A stretch of 64,000 bases of DNA from Bacteroidales bacterium (GCA_024400875.1 JAKSMB010000006.1:1-64000), one strand, 5' to 3'. Numbered from the stretch's first letter, positions 43,489 to 53,429 are shown. The notes: generated by a model from the letters alone, not told the origin. Numbers and translations are program-made.

Positions 43489-46400
43489 TTATAAAATCAC
43501 TAATTTTTCTATTACTTCAGCTGTGTCGTTGTTTTGGTTTCGAACCCGTAATTTGTACATATACACGCCTTTGCCAAGTTTGTCTCCGTAGTCATCCAGA
43601 CCATCCCAGCTGATGGGTTGGCTTCTGTTGCCTTCAATGAGTTGCGTGGATTGAAGTGTTTTGACAAGCTTGCCAGAGATGGTGTAAATTTGTACTTGAA
43701 TGTCGAACATGCCTCCATTCTGATTCTGCTCGAAATAGAAATCTGTATGGGTAGTGAACGGGTTGGGGTAGTTTAAAACGTGACTCAAAGTGAGCTTTTC
43801 GTCGGATACTACCTCAAACTCGATGTTGCTTTCGGAGTAGTTGTTGTTGATGTCCCACGCACGCACCGACAGGTTGTGCTTGCCTACGGAGAGCGACTCC
43901 AGGTTGTAACGGATGGTGCCAGAATTGAAACTGTCACGGTCTGTTTGATAGAAGTCGTTGAGAATGATGGGCGAACTGGTCGCGTTGTCGAGGATGGCCG
44001 TGATGTCGTGCCCGATGCCGTTGCCCGTGGTGTTGATGCCGTAGTTGTCTTTGACTTTGGCGATCAATATTGCGTTCGGTGCCGTAATGCCGCCGTTGAC
44101 GAAATTCTCATCGTTGAGGTATAGGTCGATGGACGGACCTTCTTTGTCTTCAATGCCGTTGGTATCGGTGCCACCAATGATAAAGTCTGAGAAAGCCCCC
44201 GAACCATCATTGTCATTGCTGAAACCGTAGTAGCTGATTTTTCCGTTACCATAGCTGTAGTCAATGTCGCGAGGAACATAGAAGGTGAAGGTGAAATGTC
44301 CGTTGGTTACGGTGCTGTTACCCTTGAAGAGGATGCTTTTTTGAACTTCAAAGTCGAATGGCATGCTGGCAGGGTCGTTGACTAAGGTGGTGGCTGTTAC
44401 CTTTTTGTCGTATACGGAAGGGTAGAGCACGCCGTTGAAATCTTGCAACAGTTGCCCGTCTTTATTTTCAATATGTCCGGAAATGGTCACCTTGGAGAGG
44501 GCTCGCAATGTGTCGGGTTGCGTGCCGATGGCGTTGTGGTTGATGGAATCGGTGACAATGTTGTAGGCCGGAATAGCTAACGGCATAGAAGGATCCCCCA
44601 TCAGTACAAACATCGCCAATGACGTGCTGTTGTTGCTGCTGTAGCTACTTTTGCAAAATGTTTCGAGCTCGCCAACGGAAGGATAGCGCCCTTCTGTTTC
44701 ACTGAAAAGATGGTTGAAGATGCTAAGGCCATACACTTGGTTAGGATATGACCAAGCTTCACGTGTTGCGGTAATGAGCGCGCTTGCTCCGCCTTTGCTG
44801 TTGAAGAAGACCAACTCCGCAGGCGAAACGGCTGGCCTGTCGTAGTAACCGAATGTGCAGGAGAGGGTTAACATCACCGGCAGATTGTACTTGTTTGTCC
44901 ATCTGTTGATGTCGGAGTTCTCTAATATACGCTCGTTGGCCCATCCGTCTTTGCCACTATGACCCACATAGGTGAAGAAAAGTGCCCCGCGGTTCATTCG
45001 GTTGTTGATGGCAGTGGTTACATCTGGATAACGCTGACCACCCGCATTGGAAACTTGCTGATAGGCGTCTAGGTATATCTTGTCAAAGTTGATGTTCGGA
45101 TTGGTGTTGCCGATAACTTGGGTATAGTTGTCGGCGTCAATGATGAAGTCGTTGCTTTGCTCGTCATCAGCCACGAATGCCATCACATTGCGCCAGTCTC
45201 CGAAATTGGAGATCTGCGTAGCTGAGGTCGTCAATGGCGTTTGCGCGGTGTAGTTGATGCTTTTCTCTACCGCCGTTTTGGCTTGTGCTAAGGTGCTGCA
45301 AGGGAATCGACCCACGGCAATGTCGTACATGCCACGCGCATTTTCGCCCTCATTGTCATCCAACAAACCAAAGGTGTCGTCGTTGGCAAAGAATCCACTT
45401 TCGACGATAACGTTGTTGGCAGGATATTGATAGTTGGGTACGAAGATTTCTGTGCCGTTGACGTGACTGCGGTAATCGTAGCTTGGACGACCAAACAACA
45501 ACAAATATTTCGGATACTGATGCCCCGTTTTGTCGTAGATCATCTTCATATAATCACGAATGGCCATAGGATCTTGCGATCCGCTGGAAAATTCGTTGTA
45601 TACCTGTTGCGTGGTGACAACCTGCGTAATTACACCGTGTTGGTTGCGGTATTCGGCTAAACGTTGAGCTTCAGAAAGAAAACGCGGATGTGCGACAATG
45701 ACCATCTCCACATTGCTGGTGGCATGCAAATCCTGGTTGTTGACATGCCCCTTTGGTGAGATGCTTAAGAATTGATTGCCATTGAACGCTACAAACTGAC
45801 GCAGGATGTTGGTTTCGGATTTAAAACTCTGACCATTGCTTTCGCTGCTGAGTGCAAGCTGGAAAGCTTGTGAAGGGTCGGTGATATCCCACACACGTGT
45901 GTTGCCGGCAGCTCCTTGTATAACAAATCGTGTGATGTTGCCTTCGCCCACAGAAGCAGGATCGCGAAAGTCAACCTGGTCGGAGTGCATGGAGAGCGTG
46001 CAAGGAACTTCCAGCTCAATCCAGTCAAGATAGGCAGATGAGGAGGCGGTGGGCTTGCTGTAGGTGAGTTGCAACGACAGTGAGGACGAACTCGGGGTGA
46101 AGGTGAAGGTTTCTTTGTTAAGTGTGGCTATCTGAACATTGGTGATGCGTGTCAATGACATTGTCCCGATGTTGTTGCCGTTGACCATTAAGGAAAAATG
46201 AGATGCTGCCTGCGATTGCCCTGCAGCTGAAATGGTTACTCTTGCCTCTTCTGCACGATAGCCTGGAACGCTGAAACCGTAGTTTCGAGTGGTGGTGGCG
46301 TCAAAGATGTCGCCAAACCACTCTCTTCCCGTCTGGGCAAAGTTTTGAATGTCTTGCTCTATAAATTCGTAATGTCGATAACTATTGGAAACTCTGGTTT

Positions 46401-47319
46401 CTGTAAGTTGTGCATTGCTGACGGTGGATATTCTTTTTTTCTCACCAACGCCAGGTGTTGTAGTAATAAAGTAGTAGGAAGAGTCGCAGTAGAGATGTGT
46501 GGCGTGGTGAAAATATCCGTCCAGCGTGTCGTAGTACCAATGGTGGGGCCCCTGGCCATAAAAGAGGATGTAGTCGCCATCGTCAAGCACACCGTCGTTG
46601 CCGTCGTGTAAGGCGATGGGTAGTTCTAAGAGGTCGTCAGGACGTTCGGTGGCATTTGCTTCGGGAAGCATTGCACCGCCATTGCCAAAAATCGCGATGT
46701 TGGCCGATTGTATAGGTGTCGTGATCCCCATCTTGAGCAGATCGGCGTAGGTTATCTTGTAGATGCCCGTTTGTGCCAGCGCGAAGTTGTACCATTGGCC
46801 CGTAGATAAAATGGAATGTGCGGCATAGGTGCGTTTTGGGTTTGCGACTTCAGGATCTATGCCTCGGAATGAAAGAGTGGCAGAAACGAGCTTGCTGAAA
46901 TGACCGTCCGCCGTTTCAACAAATGGGGTGATGGTAAGAACAGCGTATTTTTTGTTGCGCTCACACATCGTGCTGATTGCAACCTGAAGATCCCGATGGT
47001 GGAAATCAGCTGGCAGGAGAGATGCGTCGTGGGCAGACATTTTCTCGTATTGCACATCGGAAATGTTGATTTCGTAATCGTTATATAATTGGTCGATTGG
47101 AAATTGCTCCGCATAACAGGGAAGGGTAGGGTTGTCCACAAGGTAAGTGGCGTTGTCAAATAGAAGAATTTCCCAAGATCGCTCTTCAGAAAAATTCTCT
47201 ATATGATTCTCTTTCCAATTAATTGTAATTTTCTTCTCAATTTTTTGAGCCTGAATATCAATTAGTTGAAGAAAAAATACAACTAAAAGTAGAAATTGTA
47301 CCCAAGATTTATGTTTCAT
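43489..47319 (-). CDS. porU: T9SS sortase-like C-terminal signal peptidase PorU
   Basis: 1276 residues from the ATG at 47319 (the codon before it is TTG). A signal peptide ends IQAQ. The gingipain-type C25 domain has its catalytic His787 in YVGHSGKDGW and Cys821 in TLSCTFGYYDRP, 34 residues apart as in gingipain. The C-terminus has a FlgD-like Ig domain and a T9SS domain ending in KLVIL. PorU removes the sorting domain of T9SS cargo and attaches it to A-LPS at the cell surface. A -7 box is at 47344-47351. Confidence 0.95.
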   Translation of the reverse strand: MKHKSWVQFLLLVVFFLQLIDIQAQKIEKKITINWKENHIENFSEERSWEILLFDNATYLVDNPTLPCYAEQFPIDQLYNDYEINISDVQYEKMSAHDASLLPADFHHRDLQVAISTMCERNKKYAVLTITPFVETADGHFSKLVSATLSFRGIDPEVANPKRTYAAHSILSTGQWYNFALAQTGIYKITYADLLKMGITTPIQSANIAIFGNGGAMLPEANATERPDDLLELPIALHDGNDGVLDDGDYILFYGQGPHHWYYDTLDGYFHHATHLYCDSSYYFITTTPGVGEKKRISTVSNAQLTETRVSNSYRHYEFIEQDIQNFAQTGREWFGDIFDATTTRNYGFSVPGYRAEEARVTISAAGQSQAASHFSLMVNGNNIGTMSLTRITNVQIATLNKETFTFTPSSSSLSLQLTYSKPTASSSAYLDWIELEVPCTLSMHSDQVDFRDPASVGEGNITRFVIQGAAGNTRVWDITDPSQAFQLALSSESNGQSFKSETNILRQFVAFNGNQFLSISPKGHVNNQDLHATSNVEMVIVAHPRFLSEAQRLAEYRNQHGVITQVVTTQQVYNEFSSGSQDPMAIRDYMKMIYDKTGHQYPKYLLLFGRPSYDYRSHVNGTEIFVPNYQYPANNVIVESGFFANDDTFGLLDDNEGENARGMYDIAVGRFPCSTLAQAKTAVEKSINYTAQTPLTTSATQISNFGDWRNVMAFVADDEQSNDFIIDADNYTQVIGNTNPNINFDKIYLDAYQQVSNAGGQRYPDVTTAINNRMNRGALFFTYVGHSGKDGWANERILENSDINRWTNKYNLPVMLTLSCTFGYYDRPAVSPAELVFFNSKGGASALITATREAWSYPNQVYGLSIFNHLFSETEGRYPSVGELETFCKSSYSSNNSTSLAMFVLMGDPSMPLAIPAYNIVTDSINHNAIGTQPDTLRALSKVTISGHIENKDGQLLQDFNGVLYPSVYDKKVTATTLVNDPASMPFDFEVQKSILFKGNSTVTNGHFTFTFYVPRDIDYSYGNGKISYYGFSNDNDGSGAFSDFIIGGTDTNGIEDKEGPSIDLYLNDENFVNGGITAPNAILIAKVKDNYGINTTGNGIGHDITAILDNATSSPIILNDFYQTDRDSFNSGTIRYNLESLSVGKHNLSVRAWDINNNYSESNIEFEVVSDEKLTLSHVLNYPNPFTTHTDFYFEQNQNGGMFDIQVQIYTISGKLVKTLQSTQLIEGNRSQPISWDGLDDYGDKLGKGVYMYKLRVRNQNNDTAEVIEKLVIL

Positions 47320-47343
47320 CAATCGTTTCTAAAAATAACGGAG

Positions 47344-47351
47344 CAAAAATA
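47344..47351 (-). promoter_or_regulatory. -7 box of porU operon
   Basis: TATTTTTG on the minus strand, with TTG at 47374-47376 as a candidate -33 element. Confidence 0.5.
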
Positions 47352-47436
47352 CAATAAATACAATTTTGTTCGGCAACCTTCGTTGTTATAGTTGTATTGT
47401 TTGTAACTTATCTCAGTTTATTCAGTAAAAAGAAAT

Positions 47437-47452
47437 ATTTTTGTATTTTTGC
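47437..47452 (+). promoter_or_regulatory. Tandem -7 boxes before porP/sprF
   Basis: Two adjoining TATTTTTG copies (47437-47444 and 47445-47452). The second suits a start near 47459, just ahead of the coding region. Confidence 0.5.
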
Positions 47453-47473
47453 CCGCTTGTAAAATATATGATT

Positions 47474-48535
47474 ATGCGTAAAAGAATATTCATTTTGATG
47501 GCAGTGATTGTAAGCTGTATTTCATTGCGAGTCAATGCACAGGACGCAATGTTTTCTCAGTTTTATGCCAACCCATTGTATCTTAACCCTGCAATGGCTG
47601 GTACCAACATCTGTCCTCGTTTAGCTTTTAATTTTCGTGACCAATGGCCTTCAATGCCAGGTACTTTTATGACCTTTGCAGCATCTTACGATGAACATTT
47701 CGATAAGATTTCTGGTGGTATCGGTATCCAAGTGTATGGCGATCGTGCTGGTGAAGGTGGCATTATCAATACAAATGGCGTTAGCGCAATGTATTCCTTC
47801 AAAGTGAAGGTTCACAAGAAATTTAATCTCCGATTTGCATTGGAAGCTACCTATCAAGGTAAATATCTCAACTGGGATAAATTGACCTTTGGTGACATGA
47901 TAGATCCTCGTTATGGTTTTGTATACTCCACCAACGAGCAACAACCAAGTACAACTTCTATCAATACGGTTGATTTCTCAGCTGGTTTCCTCGGTTATAC
48001 ACCTCACATTTATTTTGGATTTGCTGCAAAGCATATCGCTACTTTAAGCTTGTCTAACAAATATACACCGTATAGCTTCCTTGAAGGTAATGCTTCTGGT
48101 AAGTTTTATGATATGTTGAAGATGACTGCTCACGTGGGTGCAAACTTCGACCTTAAACGTAAAAGTAAAAAGGAAACTTCTTTCGGTGACATCTCTATCA
48201 GTCCTAACCTCATCTACGAGCATCAAATGGGCTTCAATTATTTCAATGAAGGCGTTTATTTGAACTTCTATCCATTCACCGTTGGTGCGTGGGTGCGTCA
48301 TGGCCTTGCTTATAAGAACACAATCGAAGATATCTATATTCACAATACCGACGCTGTGATCTTTATGTTCGGTGTTGAGTACAATATCTTTAAATTGGCT
48401 TACTCATACGACTTGACGATAAGCAAACTGGCCAATGCAACTACCGGCGGTAGCCACGAGGTTTCCCTCCAGTTGATGTTGCCTTGTCCTAAGAAACGTC
48501 AAGCTATTAAAGACCTTAAGTGTCCTTCATTCTAA
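47474..48535 (+). CDS. PorP/SprF family T9SS outer membrane protein
   Basis: 353 residues from the ATG at 47474 (an ATG at 47468 is also possible; an earlier codon at 47441 would lie in the promoter). The signal peptide ends VNAQ. Then comes the family start DAMFSQFYANPLYLNPAMAGTNICPRLAFNFRDQWP and a barrel of about 14 strands. PorP/SprF proteins are partners for cargo with type-B C-terminal domains. The gene is divergent from porU and 29 bases before gldJ. Confidence 0.92.
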   Translation: MRKRIFILMAVIVSCISLRVNAQDAMFSQFYANPLYLNPAMAGTNICPRLAFNFRDQWPSMPGTFMTFAASYDEHFDKISGGIGIQVYGDRAGEGGIINTNGVSAMYSFKVKVHKKFNLRFALEATYQGKYLNWDKLTFGDMIDPRYGFVYSTNEQQPSTTSINTVDFSAGFLGYTPHIYFGFAAKHIATLSLSNKYTPYSFLEGNASGKFYDMLKMTAHVGANFDLKRKSKKETSFGDISISPNLIYEHQMGFNYFNEGVYLNFYPFTVGAWVRHGLAYKNTIEDIYIHNTDAVIFMFGVEYNIFKLAYSYDLTISKLANATTGGSHEVSLQLMLPCPKKRQAIKDLKCPSF

Positions 48536-48564
48536 TTTATTAACGATAATAATAATATAGTAAG

Positions 48565-50055
48565 ATGAATAAAATAACAAAATCAACAGGTTTATTGGCC
48601 GTATTGGCTCTTCTGACCATTATGTCCTCTTGTAAGAAGGAAACATCTCCAACAACAGGATGGAATTATAATGATGCAAAGAATGGTGGCTTCGAAGTTG
48701 CTCCTTTCGAGGAACAAGCAACGGGACCAGGTCTTGTCTTCATCGAAGGCGGTACCTTTACGATGGGTGCTATGGAAGAGGATGTGATGAAAGACTGGAA
48801 TAATACTCCTCGCCGTGTAACGGTTGGCTCTTTCTATATGGACGAATGCGAAATCGCTAACGTCGATTATCTTGAATATCTCTATTGGTTGGAAAGAGTT
48901 TTTATTCCTCAAGATTTGAAGGTTGTTTATGATAATGCTGTTCCAGATGAAAACGTATGGCGTGATCGTCTCGGATACAACGAACCAGACGTTAAATATT
49001 ATTTCCGTCACCCTGCATACAGACATTATCCTGTAGTAGGTGTTAGCTGGTTGCAAGCTGCTGATTATGCAAACTGGCGTACCGACCGTGTAAACGAACA
49101 GATTCTTGTTGATCGTGGCTATGTTGAGTTCTCTGAAACTCCAACCGCTGAAGGCTACTTCAATACCGATGCATATCTTACCTATGAAACGTATGAAGCA
49201 GAAGGTGAAAAACGTCTCCGCTACATCTCTTCAGGTGAATACCGCAACGTGAAAATGGAAGATGGTATCCTCCTTCCTGAGTATCGTCTGCCTACCGAAG
49301 CTGAATGGGAATATGCAGCATATGGTCTCGTTGGTAATACCGTTAACGAACGCGTTCTCGAACGTAAGGTTTATCCTTGGAATGGTCAACAACTCCGTAC
49401 TGAAGATAAGAAATACTATGGCGATATGATGACCAATGTTCGTCGTGGCCGTGGTGACTATATGGGTGTTGCAAGCGCATTGAATGACGCTGGCTTCAAA
49501 ACCAAAGAAGTTAAATCCGACTGGCCAAACGATTACGGCTTGTATCAAATGGGTGGTAACGTTGCTGAATGGGTAATGGACGTTTATAGACAAGCTTCTC
49601 ACGACGACGTAACTGAATACAACCCATTCCGTGGTAACTACTTCGAAACTCATAAACTTCTCGAAGATGGTACCGTTGCAGAACGTGATAGCGTAGGTAA
49701 AGTTCCAATGGTTCCTGTTTCTGACTTCAAGAATGACAGAAGACGTAACTACCGTGCAGCTGATAATAAGAACTACCTCGATGGTGACTGGCAGTCTTTG
49801 CAAGATATGGATAGCTGGACTAACGCACTTACCAATACTGAAGCAACCAACGAGATGTATCGTAAACTTAACGAAAACTATGCTTACTCTTTGGTTAGTG
49901 ACCAAGCTCGTGTTTACAAGGGTGGTTCTTGGAAGGATCTTCCTTACTGGTCAGCTCCTGGTGCACGTCGCTACCTCGACCAGGATGAATCTACTGATTA
50001 TATCGGTTTCAGATGCGCAATGGCAAGAGTGGGTTCCCAAGTTCAGGGAAGATAA
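48565..50055 (+). CDS. gldJ: Gliding motility lipoprotein GldJ
   Basis: 496 residues. Signal with acylated Cys23 (MSSC). An FGE-sulfatase-like fold follows: GPGLVFIEGGTFTMGAM, DWNNTPRRVTVGSFYMDECEIANVDYLEYLYWLERVF, YPVVGVSWLQAADYANWRTDRVNE and LPTEAEWEYAA. The DWNNTP and WRTDRVNE blocks and the place beside porU/porV fit GldJ better than its paralogue PorK/GldK. GldJ is needed for gliding and stabilises GldK in Flavobacterium. porL-porM-porN do not follow; a terminator does. Confidence 0.88.
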   Translation: MNKITKSTGLLAVLALLTIMSSCKKETSPTTGWNYNDAKNGGFEVAPFEEQATGPGLVFIEGGTFTMGAMEEDVMKDWNNTPRRVTVGSFYMDECEIANVDYLEYLYWLERVFIPQDLKVVYDNAVPDENVWRDRLGYNEPDVKYYFRHPAYRHYPVVGVSWLQAADYANWRTDRVNEQILVDRGYVEFSETPTAEGYFNTDAYLTYETYEAEGEKRLRYISSGEYRNVKMEDGILLPEYRLPTEAEWEYAAYGLVGNTVNERVLERKVYPWNGQQLRTEDKKYYGDMMTNVRRGRGDYMGVASALNDAGFKTKEVKSDWPNDYGLYQMGGNVAEWVMDVYRQASHDDVTEYNPFRGNYFETHKLLEDGTVAERDSVGKVPMVPVSDFKNDRRRNYRAADNKNYLDGDWQSLQDMDSWTNALTNTEATNEMYRKLNENYAYSLVSDQARVYKGGSWKDLPYWSAPGARRYLDQDESTDYIGFRCAMARVGSQVQGR

Positions 50056-50073
50056 TCCACACTCTCATACAAT

Positions 50074-50105
50074 AAAAAAACCGCCTTATATGAGGCGGTT
50101 TTTTT
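50074..50105. terminator. Bidirectional terminator after gldJ
   Basis: A 13-bp stem (50074-50086 with 50093-50105) built from CCGCCT/AGGCGG and A/T runs, serving gldJ and the convergent META-domain gene. Confidence 0.9.
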
Positions 50106-50129
50106 ATGTCTTGAATTAAGGTGATTAGC

Positions 50130-50585
50130 TTATTCGGCTTCGACAGGATGTGTGTCTGTTTTGTCTTCAAATACAAATAAAACTTCATTGCCAGAGTAGA
50201 TGGTCAGCTTTTTTCCGTCAATTTCAAATTTGCTGATCTTCTTTCTCAATGCTTTGGAGAAATTGTCTTCTGTCTCCATATTGCCACAAAGCATCTTAGT
50301 AGAACCAGTGTTCTTCAATTCCAATTTGCTCTTATGTTGATAATATTCACCGAAAAACAGGTTGCAACCTAAGTTTCCGTTGAAAGTACCATCTTTATTA
50401 AAAGTGATGAAAGGTATCTTTTCTATATCCTCGCCAATGGCTTTGCCTTCCAAGGATACGAGCTCCCAGTGTGTGTTGGTTAAAGAGCTGTTTTGTTTGC
50501 TGGCTTTAGGGTTGGATTGGCAGCCAACAAAGGCGAGTGCACCAATTGCAAGGGCTGCTCCAATAGTCATGATTTTCTTATTCAT
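50130..50585 (-). CDS. META-domain lipoprotein (HslJ-like)
   Basis: 151 residues. Lipobox FVGC (Cys22). One META domain: NTHWELVSLEGKAIG, FNKDGTFNGNLGCNLFFGEY, STKMLCGNMETEDNFSKAL and LTIYSGNEVLFVFE. Such domains occur in HslJ and in envelope lipoproteins of unclear role. Its ATG overlaps the engB stop by one base, so it is translationally coupled to engB. Confidence 0.88.
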   Translation of the reverse strand: MNKKIMTIGAALAIGALAFVGCQSNPKASKQNSSLTNTHWELVSLEGKAIGEDIEKIPFITFNKDGTFNGNLGCNLFFGEYYQHKSKLELKNTGSTKMLCGNMETEDNFSKALRKKISKFEIDGKKLTIYSGNEVLFVFEDKTDTHPVEAE

Positions 50586-51193
50586 TATTCGATATTTTGA
50601 TATTGATTGTTTATCTGTTCAATAAAGTCTAAGATCTCTTCACGTCCTCTGCCGGATTCTGAGGAGGATAGTAAACGATAGGGCATCTCTTCCCATTGTT
50701 CTGCAAGCTTGTTGTAGAACTTTTGTACGTTGCTCTGGATTTTAGGTGCGGAAATTTTGTCCGTTTTGGTGAAAATAATGGCAAAGGGGATGCCATCTTT
50801 CCCTAACTGATTGATGAACTCTATGTCGATTTTCTGAGGCTCTAATCGGCTGTCAACTAAAACAAATACCAGTTGGAGATTCTCCCGTTTTGTTAAATAG
50901 TCACGAATCATCTTTTGCCACTTCTCTCGCATGGCTTTGGAGATGCTGGCATATCCGTATCCCGGAAGGTCAACAAGGTACCAGTTTTTGTTGATTAGAA
51001 AATGATTGATGGTTTGAGTCTTCCCCGGCTTGGAGGATGTCTTCGCTAACTTGTTGTTCTTCATCAACATGTTGATGAGTGATGATTTGCCAACATTGGA
51101 ACGTCCAATGAAAGCATATTCCGGAAGATTGGGACTGGGACATTTCTGCCAGTCGGTCACACACTGAACAAATTCTGCACTCTTTATGATCAT
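50585..51193 (-). CDS. engB: Ribosome biogenesis GTP-binding protein EngB (YsxC/YihA)
   Basis: 202 residues. G1 GRSNVGKSSLIN (30-41), G3 DLPGYGYA, G4 TKTD and G5 SSSE identify the TRAFAC-type GTPase. It acts in maturation of the 50S subunit. It is preceded 4 bases upstream by the EnvC-like gene. Confidence 0.97.
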   Translation of the reverse strand: MIIKSAEFVQCVTDWQKCPSPNLPEYAFIGRSNVGKSSLINMLMKNNKLAKTSSKPGKTQTINHFLINKNWYLVDLPGYGYASISKAMREKWQKMIRDYLTKRENLQLVFVLVDSRLEPQKIDIEFINQLGKDGIPFAIIFTKTDKISAPKIQSNVQKFYNKLAEQWEEMPYRLLSSSESGRGREEILDFIEQINNQYQNIE

Positions 51194-51197
51194 AAGT

Positions 51198-52502
51198 CTA
51201 TCGTCTTGCTAACCAGGAATTAGGGTTGAGATAAGAGTCGTTCTTCCACAACTCGAAGTGTAGTTCATAGGTGTTGGTCGCTGAGTTTTTAGCAACGGTT
51301 CCAATGCTTTGTTTCGTTGACACTTTTGCACCTTTGGAAACGGATACCGTGGCCATATTTTGGTAAACGGAGATGTATTCGCCGTGGCGGATCATTACGA
51401 CCTTGGTGCCCATTACGTCCATGACGGCGGATACTTCGCCTTGGAAGACGGCTCGAACAGCACAGCCTGCGTCGGTCATGATGTCAATACCTCTATTTTC
51501 AATCATTACGGAAGGAACGTCTGGATGTGCGTAGTTGCCAAATTCTCCAACCTTGGCACCCTTCGCAACTGGCCATGGAAGACTACCCTTGTTGGCAACA
51601 AAAGAGTTGTTGAGGGTTTGCTCTTCTGGCGTCAATGCGATTGTGGCCGTGCTACGTGTGTTGGCGGATGAAGATCCACTTTTGTTGGATGATGCCGAGG
51701 TAGAGGTGCTACCCGATTTGCTGTTGGAAGCATTGCTCTTGTTGTTGCTTTTAGCGTTCTTCGCGTTTGCAGCTGCAATCTCAGCCTTGATGGCTTTCTG
51801 TATGGCCGCATCCAACTCCTTGCGTTTTTTTTGCTTGTCCTTCAACTGGGCACTCAACTTCTGAGATTGCTTCTTTAATTGTTCCGCATTTTTCGTCTTC
51901 TCCTGGCGGTCACTTTCCAATTTTTTGATTTCAGTTTCCTTGCCGGAAAGAAGATTTTGCTTCTCACCTTTCATCGCTAAAATCTCTTCGTTTTTATGAT
52001 TGAGATCTTCCTGTGTCTTCTGTATTTTTTCGGATTGACTGCGTACATTCTCTGAAAATACAGTGTAGAAACGAAGCCGACGGAACATTTGCGAGAAATC
52101 ATCCGCTGCAAGAATGAAGGTGACTTTGTCCATAAGTCGACGGTTACGGTAGGCCATATATACGACCTGAGCATAGTCGGATTTCATATATTCCAACTTC
52201 TTCTGCAGACTAAGTATCATTTGTTGGTTCAACTCTTGTTGCTGCTCCATTTGCAGGATCTCTTCGTTAAGAGCTGTGATGAGCTTTTCACGACTGCTGA
52301 TTTGCTGACGCAATACGGCAATCTGCTGAAGGGACGCTTTCTGATTCTTTTCTGTTTTCTTCAAGAGTGCTTGCGTGTTGGCAATCTCTTTTTCGATCTT
52401 CTGTTTGTCTTGTTTCAGCTGACTACTGCTACGAGTCTGGGCATAGGCAATATGGCCAGCTATTATGCAGAATGTGAATAAAAAGCAGATAATTCTCTTC
52501 AT
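51198..52502 (-). CDS. EnvC-like murein hydrolase activator with degenerate M23 domain
   Basis: 434 residues from the ATG at 52502; the -7 box at 52539-52546 excludes a longer reading. Signal peptide ends AYAQ, then a coiled coil (about 25-245) with YAQVVYMAYRNRRLMDKVTFILAADDFSQMFRRLRF, a Ser/Asn-rich linker, and a C-terminal LytM domain. Several catalytic positions are replaced: NRGID instead of HxGxD, VYQNM instead of YxHL, and ELHFE instead of HLHFE. This is the pattern of EnvC, which activates amidases rather than cutting murein itself. Confidence 0.9.
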   Translation of the reverse strand: MKRIICFLFTFCIIAGHIAYAQTRSSSQLKQDKQKIEKEIANTQALLKKTEKNQKASLQQIAVLRQQISSREKLITALNEEILQMEQQQELNQQMILSLQKKLEYMKSDYAQVVYMAYRNRRLMDKVTFILAADDFSQMFRRLRFYTVFSENVRSQSEKIQKTQEDLNHKNEEILAMKGEKQNLLSGKETEIKKLESDRQEKTKNAEQLKKQSQKLSAQLKDKQKKRKELDAAIQKAIKAEIAAANAKNAKSNNKSNASNSKSGSTSTSASSNKSGSSSANTRSTATIALTPEEQTLNNSFVANKGSLPWPVAKGAKVGEFGNYAHPDVPSVMIENRGIDIMTDAGCAVRAVFQGEVSAVMDVMGTKVVMIRHGEYISVYQNMATVSVSKGAKVSTKQSIGTVAKNSATNTYELHFELWKNDSYLNPNSWLARR

Positions 52503-52538
52503 AATGACGGATGATACTATGTCTAATGTAATAACTTG

Positions 52539-52652
52539 CAAAAGTACGCTATTTAGTTTGAGGATATGTTTGATATTGCGCAATTTATCAACGTGATAAT
52601 GTTGATGTTATACTTCTTTCGAAGTCTCTTTTCGTCCTTTTTTGTATCTTTG
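52539..52652. promoter_or_regulatory. Divergent promoter region, envC-like gene and acyl-ACP thioesterase
   Basis: Minus-strand TACTTTTG at 52539-52546 and plus-strand TATCTTTG at 52645-52652. Confidence 0.5.
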
Positions 52653-52687
52653 CCGCTCCGTAAAAATAAACGGCTAATTGTAAAAAT

Positions 52688-53428
52688 ATGGATACATTTG
52701 ATTACTCAGAATGGCTTGATATTCCATCGTACGCATTGGATGGAAAGTTGTTGGCAACACCGACCTTTATATTTAATATCCTTCAGAACATCGCTGATAA
52801 TCATGTTAATAAGCATGATATCGGCTGGCAGTTTATGAATAGGATGAATATGTTCTGGGCAATCTCTAAGATGGATATGGAGATTGGCCGCAGACCACAA
52901 TGGCGCGAAAGGGTGAAGCTTACCACTTGGGGTAAGGGCCGCAACCATCTGATTCAACCGCGTGATTATTTGATTGAAACTGAAGATGGCGAGGTGCTTG
53001 TTCGCGCTACGTCCAACTGGGTGATTTTGGATGCTGAAGGTAAACCCCGATTCTTGGAGGAATTGGTTCCGGATATTCGTTTCCTGTGTGAAAACAATGC
53101 CTTGGATAGACCAGCTAAACGTCTGCGCGTGCCGGCAAAAGGCTCTGCGTCTGAGTACAAGGCTGTGGATTTTGCCAATATTGATATGAACAGACACGCC
53201 AATAATTCAGCCTACGTTACTTGGCTGATGAATGCCTTTGATATTGACTATCACGATAACCACGAACTTGCGGCTCTTTCTGTGAATTATCTGCAACAGA
53301 CTCATTATACGGATAGATATGCCGTTGTTAAGGAGGAAATTGCTCCGAACGATTTTTTAGTTTCTATGATTACGGAGAAAGATGGACGGGAAGTGTGTCG
53401 CCTACAGGCTACCTTTCGCGAGGTGTGA
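52688..53428 (+). CDS. Acyl-ACP thioesterase
   Basis: 246 residues made of two hot-dog domains. The first has FIFNILQNIADNHVNKHDIG and FWAISKMDMEIGRRPQWRERV; the second has FANIDMNRHANNSAYVTWLMNAFD, with the Asn/His set of FatA/FatB-type enzymes. It releases fatty acids from acyl-carrier protein. Own promoter; no lipid genes adjacent. Confidence 0.93.
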   Translation: MDTFDYSEWLDIPSYALDGKLLATPTFIFNILQNIADNHVNKHDIGWQFMNRMNMFWAISKMDMEIGRRPQWRERVKLTTWGKGRNHLIQPRDYLIETEDGEVLVRATSNWVILDAEGKPRFLEELVPDIRFLCENNALDRPAKRLRVPAKGSASEYKAVDFANIDMNRHANNSAYVTWLMNAFDIDYHDNHELAALSVNYLQQTHYTDRYAVVKEEIAPNDFLVSMITEKDGREVCRLQATFREV

Positions 53429-53429
53429 T

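Noticed and set aside
48565..50055. Assignment as PorK/GldK
   Set aside because: The DWNNTP, NEPDVKYYFRHPAY and WRTDRVNE blocks fit GldJ, the gene neighbours porU, and porL-porM-porN do not follow.
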